Below are positions 60,095 to 64,000 of a stretch of 64,000 nt of DNA, in pieces. A model generated the notes under the pieces. That model did no database searches, was not told where the DNA came from, and was given only the letters and a program-made list of their open reading frames with translations. The stretch is from an uncultured Methylophilaceae bacterium. GTDB taxonomy: Bacteria > Pseudomonadota > Gammaproteobacteria > Burkholderiales > Methylophilaceae. The number at the start of each line of letters is the position of its first letter. The stretch's first letter is position 1. The DNA is taken from NCBI GenBank assembly GCA_903834185.1, contig CAILHX010000051.1, positions 27,190 through 91,189 on the forward strand, given 5' to 3'. Both the position numbers and the translations under genes were made by a program.

Positions 60095-61312
60095 ATGGAA
60101 CGGATTGTTATTCGCGATGTTGAGGTGGAAGGAACCTCCATTGAAAAGCTGCATGTAATTCTAGATGACGAAAAGTCAGTAATCTTCCTCCCACTCCTGT
60201 GGACCACCCATCTAGCCAACACTGGAACTATATTTGGCTGGCATCAACGAGGCCATTTCAGTTCTGGGGGTTCAAGTTATGCTGCGCGAAAGCCCATATC
60301 TATCGAGAAATCTTTCGAGATGCGGCCAGTTTCGGAAAATACCATTCAAAACTATATTGGGCATTTCTTTCAATTTCTAAAATACATAAACGATCTAAAC
60401 AAAAGTGATGAAATACCTACTGTTCATCACACGCAATTAGTTAATAGCCGTTTTATCAACCACTACCTGAATAATGTACTTCCTGAAAAGTTGCAATCTA
60501 AAGCTTCATTATCAGCCCATCAGGCGGCTATTTCAGCTTATTACTCATTTTTGCATGAGTTGGAAATAAAAGGTCCTATCCCATCCATCATTAATCGAAA
60601 AACCGAGCAGTACATGGCTGAGAAAGATACTCGACTTAAAAAGATTAATTATGTAAGCCGTGCAGAACGATCAGCATTGTTGCGAGCATGCAACAGTGAA
60701 CGTGACAGACTTATTATTCGAATGGGATTCGAAGTAGGGTTGCGATCTTCAGAAAACATGGGATTAGTTCTAGGAGAACATAAAGCGAAGTTAATGAAGC
60801 AGAAAGGATTGCTGAGTTTGTTTGATGAATTGGATAACAATCCATCTAAACATAGTTTTGAGTTTGTGCTTAGCGGGAAATTTACCAAACGAGGGAAGAC
60901 ACGAAATATCTATTATGACCGTGAGCTGCTGACTGCAATGAAGCGCTACTACGACAATGAAAGACTATCCGTAGTTCAGCAATCTGGTAGGTCTTTTGAA
61001 ACTTTGTTTCTTCGTACCGATAATGAAGGAGCTGGCTTGTCAATAAGTGCAGAACACGCGTCCAATTTATTTAACAAATTAATTAAACAGTTGCATCACG
61101 CAAATCACAGCCTTAGTTATCATGATCTGCGACATACATTTGCCACTGAACTTTACCATGCCGAGTTGAAAAATCCTGAAGGACAAGAAACACGATCAGA
61201 GAGCGCTGCATTAATTGTTGTTGCAGAGCGGCTTGGACACAGTGATTTAAAAAGCACTAGACGCTATATTCGTCTGCGACAGCAGATGCTCATGATAGAG
61301 GAGAATTTATAG
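60095..61312 (+). CDS. Tyrosine recombinase (TnpA/GinA-like)
   Basis: This 405-residue integrase has an N-terminal core-binding region and a C-terminal catalytic domain with the full set: VGLRSSE (Arg217), Lys in the 262-268 GKFTKRGK region, HDLRHTFAT (His343, Arg346), RLGHSD (His382) and RRYIRLRQQ (Tyr391). Size and the overlapping larger second recombinase fit TnpA-TnpB of Tn554-like elements or GinA-GinB of GInts. It lies about 105 bases from the trmL break. Confidence 0.88.
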   Translation: MERIVIRDVEVEGTSIEKLHVILDDEKSVIFLPLLWTTHLANTGTIFGWHQRGHFSSGGSSYAARKPISIEKSFEMRPVSENTIQNYIGHFFQFLKYINDLNKSDEIPTVHHTQLVNSRFINHYLNNVLPEKLQSKASLSAHQAAISAYYSFLHELEIKGPIPSIINRKTEQYMAEKDTRLKKINYVSRAERSALLRACNSERDRLIIRMGFEVGLRSSENMGLVLGEHKAKLMKQKGLLSLFDELDNNPSKHSFEFVLSGKFTKRGKTRNIYYDRELLTAMKRYYDNERLSVVQQSGRSFETLFLRTDNEGAGLSISAEHASNLFNKLIKQLHHANHSLSYHDLRHTFATELYHAELKNPEGQETRSESAALIVVAERLGHSDLKSTRRYIRLRQQMLMIEENL

Positions 61313-63300
61313 TGCCCAACAACCCCGAAAATAAAATCAGGCCCTCATTCGATGACACAGAAAGTAATTTTGACAGAGTTCTAACACCACAGCCAACCTC
61401 ATTGAGGTTGCTACCTACGCGGCTTGAATTAAAAGGCAAAGAAATTCCATTAAACAATAAAAGTGAATATGCGATTCACCTTTATAAAGTAATCGTATCC
61501 GCTTTACAGTCGGAATGGTTTCAAAGCTTGGTTGATATTACACAATTAGGCTACAAGAATTCTTTGCTCAAGTTTATTCCTTGGCTTAATACCCATAATA
61601 TTAACCACGAAAATCGGTACACAATACTCAAGGACTTTGAGGCATACCGGGTCAATGAGAAAAGAGTAAAGCCACAATCTACAGGATTGCGAGATCTGCT
61701 CAGTATTTTAAGTAATGGGGTTCACTCCAATCATATTAAAAACGAGACTTTACAATTTATCCATACTCTACTAACGAATACCACATTTTCCATTGCCGAT
61801 GAACACGAGGCACAAACTTTAAGTAGCTATTTTGCATCTATGCCGTGGTTGAGGGAAGTCCTAGGCGAAAATGATTACCTCAAGCTTGAAAGCCCCAAGA
61901 GATTAATGCGCAGTTTCAGTATTGTAGTGGCCACGACTCTACTTTTTATTCTTCAAGCAAAGAAAGAAGCTAGAAAACAACTTGAAAGGTTGGATGTTGA
62001 AAACCTTACGCTTAAAGGATTCAAAGAGAAAAGAGATCGTAATCTACACTACTGCCGAAACCTATTGATTAAATTAGGTGGTTTAAATGAAGACGGGCAG
62101 CCAAATGACGCTTTAACTGAACTTATTATTTTAGATTGTGTACCCAAAGACCGTCGAGAAAAGCTATTGGTTCAGTGGTATAAGTCAATTGAGAATTCTA
62201 AATTTTCATTCCGTGAGCCCAGCCAAAGACTGCTTTTTTTCACATCACCACTCATCTTTGCACCAGAGTCATGGGCTTGCCCGAGCGCAGTAGAGCAATA
62301 TCTCTGTGCTTGGTTATGCGCCTGGCAAACGGTACAGCCAACCGACATAAGTAAACTTAAACTCCAAGACTTTGTTATTACAAAAAACGAACACGGTCGA
62401 CCGGTTGCTTTGCAATGCCTTTATTATAAAGGACGAAGTCAGAGAATGCAGGAACCACCAATGCTGGATGCGAACCAAATTGAAGCTCAGGCCTTGCTTG
62501 CCTATTTAGAACAATTACCACCAGAAAAGAATCTATTCACCTCAAATATACACAATTCTCCGAATATTGGTTTTGGATCAACCTCTATTACCGAACGGTT
62601 CGCACGTCTTTTTAGGTCGCCCATAATACAGAGCCAAATCAATGAAGCATTGAATAAACAACAAAGTTCTCCCTTGTTCCTTAGAGCATTTATAGCAATA
62701 TCCGATCCGAAAGAATCGAATAATAGTCGGTGGTACAAAACTCAAAAGAAAAGGGGTTTGATTACAACAATAGATGCATATCGAGAAACAATTGCTCGGC
62801 CACTACCACAACTCCTATTCGGACTTAGGGCAATTAAAAACAGCGCAGTCCATGCCAGGACAGACCTGTATCGTGATGGAGATTTGGTTAATCAAAACTC
62901 ACACAGCTCCCAAACTGAAAGGGCACACTATACAAATGATGCGAATAAGGACTGGGTAAACCAAAAAGGCAGAATCACTCGCTTGGTGTTGCACGACATA
63001 GAGCGATTCGTCTATCGGCCGAATCTCACCGCAGCTCATCAGGAGGCTCATGATTTGGTATTGCGCACAAAGGTCATTCAGGTAGCGGGTAACAGTGATG
63101 CAGATTCGAGTACCGTTAAAATAAACCCTCTCGGACGAGTTAATGACCCTAGTGTAGACCTAGAAGAATTTGGAGCTAAGCAGAAGATAGCCGCCCCTGT
63201 TCTCGGCATTACAGTAGAGGTATGTATTCGATGGCGCGTTGCGCTCGCCCATACTCGTTTTGACCGTATCACTCGCGTTGTTATTGGTATTATCGCCTAG
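61312..63300 (+). CDS. Second, divergent tyrosine recombinase (TnpB/GinB-like), probably 3'-altered
   Basis: This 662-residue protein starts with a GTG sharing one base with the tag stop of the first recombinase. The region near 530-545 (NSHSSQTERAHYTND) matches the H-x-T-x-Y end of integrases, with Tyr540, and GLRAIKNSAVHAR precedes it. The first catalytic Arg is not seen: the matching stretch reads AWQTVQPTDISKL. The last ~30 residues, after about position 633, look unlike the preceding family region (ITVEVCIRWRV onward), suggesting that the gene end was replaced. It probably acts with the first recombinase. Confidence 0.7.
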   Translation: MPNNPENKIRPSFDDTESNFDRVLTPQPTSLRLLPTRLELKGKEIPLNNKSEYAIHLYKVIVSALQSEWFQSLVDITQLGYKNSLLKFIPWLNTHNINHENRYTILKDFEAYRVNEKRVKPQSTGLRDLLSILSNGVHSNHIKNETLQFIHTLLTNTTFSIADEHEAQTLSSYFASMPWLREVLGENDYLKLESPKRLMRSFSIVVATTLLFILQAKKEARKQLERLDVENLTLKGFKEKRDRNLHYCRNLLIKLGGLNEDGQPNDALTELIILDCVPKDRREKLLVQWYKSIENSKFSFREPSQRLLFFTSPLIFAPESWACPSAVEQYLCAWLCAWQTVQPTDISKLKLQDFVITKNEHGRPVALQCLYYKGRSQRMQEPPMLDANQIEAQALLAYLEQLPPEKNLFTSNIHNSPNIGFGSTSITERFARLFRSPIIQSQINEALNKQQSSPLFLRAFIAISDPKESNNSRWYKTQKKRGLITTIDAYRETIARPLPQLLFGLRAIKNSAVHARTDLYRDGDLVNQNSHSSQTERAHYTNDANKDWVNQKGRITRLVLHDIERFVYRPNLTAAHQEAHDLVLRTKVIQVAGNSDADSSTVKINPLGRVNDPSVDLEEFGAKQKIAAPVLGITVEVCIRWRVALAHTRFDRITRVVIGIIA

Positions 63301-63354
63301 TCGCGCAACGAGGTGTTATTTCAGATTTGGGTAGCGGCATCTACTAATTTCCCG

Positions 63355-63866
63355 AAAGCAGCCGTTCAACATTCATAATGCCACAGGTCAGAACCCGACC
63401 CATATGAGACATCAATTGTGTAACCAATACTTAAAAAGCCATAATAAAAACATGATGGTCTGTAGTCCAATGTATGCCAAGAATAAGTTCATCAAAATAC
63501 GTCGATTAATGATGATTTCAAAAGGAAGTGGGATATCTTCCAATTGTTTTAGTTTAGCCCGCATTCCAAATGAATACTGAGTATCTAAGTGAATAATATC
63601 AAAGCGAATCCAATGCCGAAGAAAGGCTCTGTCCAACTGCAATTTTGGGGATTGGGCTTGTTTATAAGGAATGATTAAGTCTGCAAATTGCAGATGATCA
63701 TTTGAGAAAGTTAAATCATTAACACCTATTTTTGTATGTATTAACTTTCCTAAGGGATCGACTTTTGTCTCCCACCCCTCAACATTATTTAGCAAAAGAT
63801 TAGTCATTTGACCTCTAATGATTCATTAATGTAATTAATTGGAGGACGCCCACGAACGTCTGCTTT
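63355..63866. repeat. Imperfect inverted repeats around a one-gene segment
   Basis: AAAGCAGCCGTTC (63355-63367) and, inverted, AAAGCAGACGTTC (minus strand of 63854-63866) match at 12 of 13 bases and enclose one small gene. They could be ends of a small mobile unit. The motif is short, so chance is not excluded. Confidence 0.4.
63412..63807 (-). CDS. Unknown 131-residue protein with C-terminal membrane segment
   Basis: I do not recognise a family. The first ~100 residues are soluble and mixed, with a basic/aromatic middle (RAFLRHWIRFDIIH). The last ~25 (LFLAYIGLQTIMFLLWLFKY) form one membrane segment, so it may be tail-anchored. It is AT-rich and convergent with the recombinase gene, consistent with cargo. 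Confidence 0.5.
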   Translation of the reverse strand: MTNLLLNNVEGWETKVDPLGKLIHTKIGVNDLTFSNDHLQFADLIIPYKQAQSPKLQLDRAFLRHWIRFDIIHLDTQYSFGMRAKLKQLEDIPLPFEIIINRRILMNLFLAYIGLQTIMFLLWLFKYWLHN

Positions 63867-64000
63867 TGGCCCAGACTGTGTAAAAACGCATAAAGTATCC
63901 GCGCGTGAAGATTACTTGTCACGTTAGTCTTTACCAAGGTTACGCGTTTGTCAGGAACCTCGTTAATAAGTCGGCAAGATTTCTGATGTAATTTCCCAAA
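63808..64000. other. Non-coding end of the window
   Basis: No gene is seen. Besides the right inverted repeat at 63854-63866, the following ggcccagactgtgtaaaaac (63868-63887) resembles ends seen in some insertion sequences, but I cannot name one. The region continues outside the window. Confidence 0.4.

Larger units (their letters stand above)
59988..64000 (+). mobile_element. AT-rich integrated island, left end (Tn554/GInt-like), extends beyond the window
   Basis: The left boundary is the break in trmL at about 59988. From here base composition is clearly more AT-rich than the rest of the window, and gene content changes to two overlapping tyrosine recombinases and a small unknown gene. Two or three recombinases directly at one end is the layout of Tn554-type transposons and GInt islands. 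The third recombinase gene was not found. The right end is outside the window. Confidence 0.7.

Noticed and set aside
63231..63310. Possible integron attC site
   Set aside because: Only an 8-bp inverted pair (CGTTGCGC/GCGCAACG) is seen. The inner boxes and the GTTRRRY core of attC are missing, and no integron integrase is near.
63868..63890. Insertion-sequence end
   Set aside because: The string ggcccagactgtgtaaaaac is suggestive, but no transposase frame is seen before the window ends, so no element can be named.

Overview
The window is a bacterial chromosome segment of Betaproteobacteria type, probably order Nitrosomonadales (Gallionellaceae- or Methylophilaceae-like). The evidence is synteny rather than a marker gene: yqgE-ruvX-pyrR-pyrB-pyrC', pilT divergent from yggS-proC-yggT, a complete mra/dcw cluster with MraZ boxes, dapA-bamC-MBL, pcnB-folK-dNK-panB-panC-panD, bioB-bioF-bioH-bioC-bioD and comF-trmL are all arranged as in that group. 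No rRNA or tRNA gene was recognised. The one RNA gene is rnpB.

Layout. 1-4.5 kb: 3' end of a ribBX-type riboflavin gene, then yqgE, ruvX, pyrR, pyrB and a dihydroorotase homologue that has lost its metal ligands. 4.5-11.1 kb: pilT (-), yggS, proC, yggT, a GST, ilvD (-) and lgt. 11.15-11.5 kb: RNase P RNA, then a terminator and three MraZ boxes. 11.8-30.3 kb: mraZ-rsmH-ftsL-ftsI-murE-murF-mraY-murD-ftsW-(47-aa ORF)-murG-murC-murB-ddl-ftsQ-ftsA-ftsZ-lpxC, nearly all overlapping or a few bases apart. 30.3-40.4 kb: small membrane protein, slt, NDUFA9-like reductase, cca, Entner-Doudoroff edd-eda, a VOC protein, slyD/bcp (-), a ribosomal-oxygenase-like cupin and a repeat-rich lipoprotein. 40.4-44.8 kb: MBL hydrolase, bamC and dapA (-), an unrecognised protein, and a TlpA-like thioredoxin (-). 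45-53.3 kb: a 1274-aa flavin/Fe-S oxidoreductase, pcnB, folK, a deoxynucleoside kinase and panBCD. 53.4-59.2 kb: a chemoreceptor and the biotin operon (-). 59.2-60 kb: comF, broken by a frameshift at a G7 tract, and trmL, cut off after 16 codons. 60-64 kb: AT-rich foreign DNA with two overlapping tyrosine-recombinase genes and a small unknown gene.

Functionally most of the window is housekeeping: peptidoglycan precursor synthesis and division, lipid A commitment (lpxC), outer-membrane and lipoprotein biogenesis (lgt, bamC), pyrimidine, branched-chain amino acid, proline, lysine/DAP, pantothenate, folate and biotin synthesis, and RNA maturation (rnpB, cca, pcnB).

The two most unusual places are mobile-DNA related. 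(1) Between ftsW and murG the first 17 codons of murG occur twice. The two copies differ at seven silent positions, end in an identical 18-bp core, and are separated by 89 bp carrying hairpins and inverted CATGTTTT motifs. The upstream copy is now a 47-codon ORF joined by ATGA overlaps to both ftsW and murG. (2) At the right end a Tn554/GInt-like recombinase pair sits directly at codon 17 of trmL. A testable idea links them: elements that insert in the 5' part of conserved genes and supply a recoded replacement start. This remains inference.
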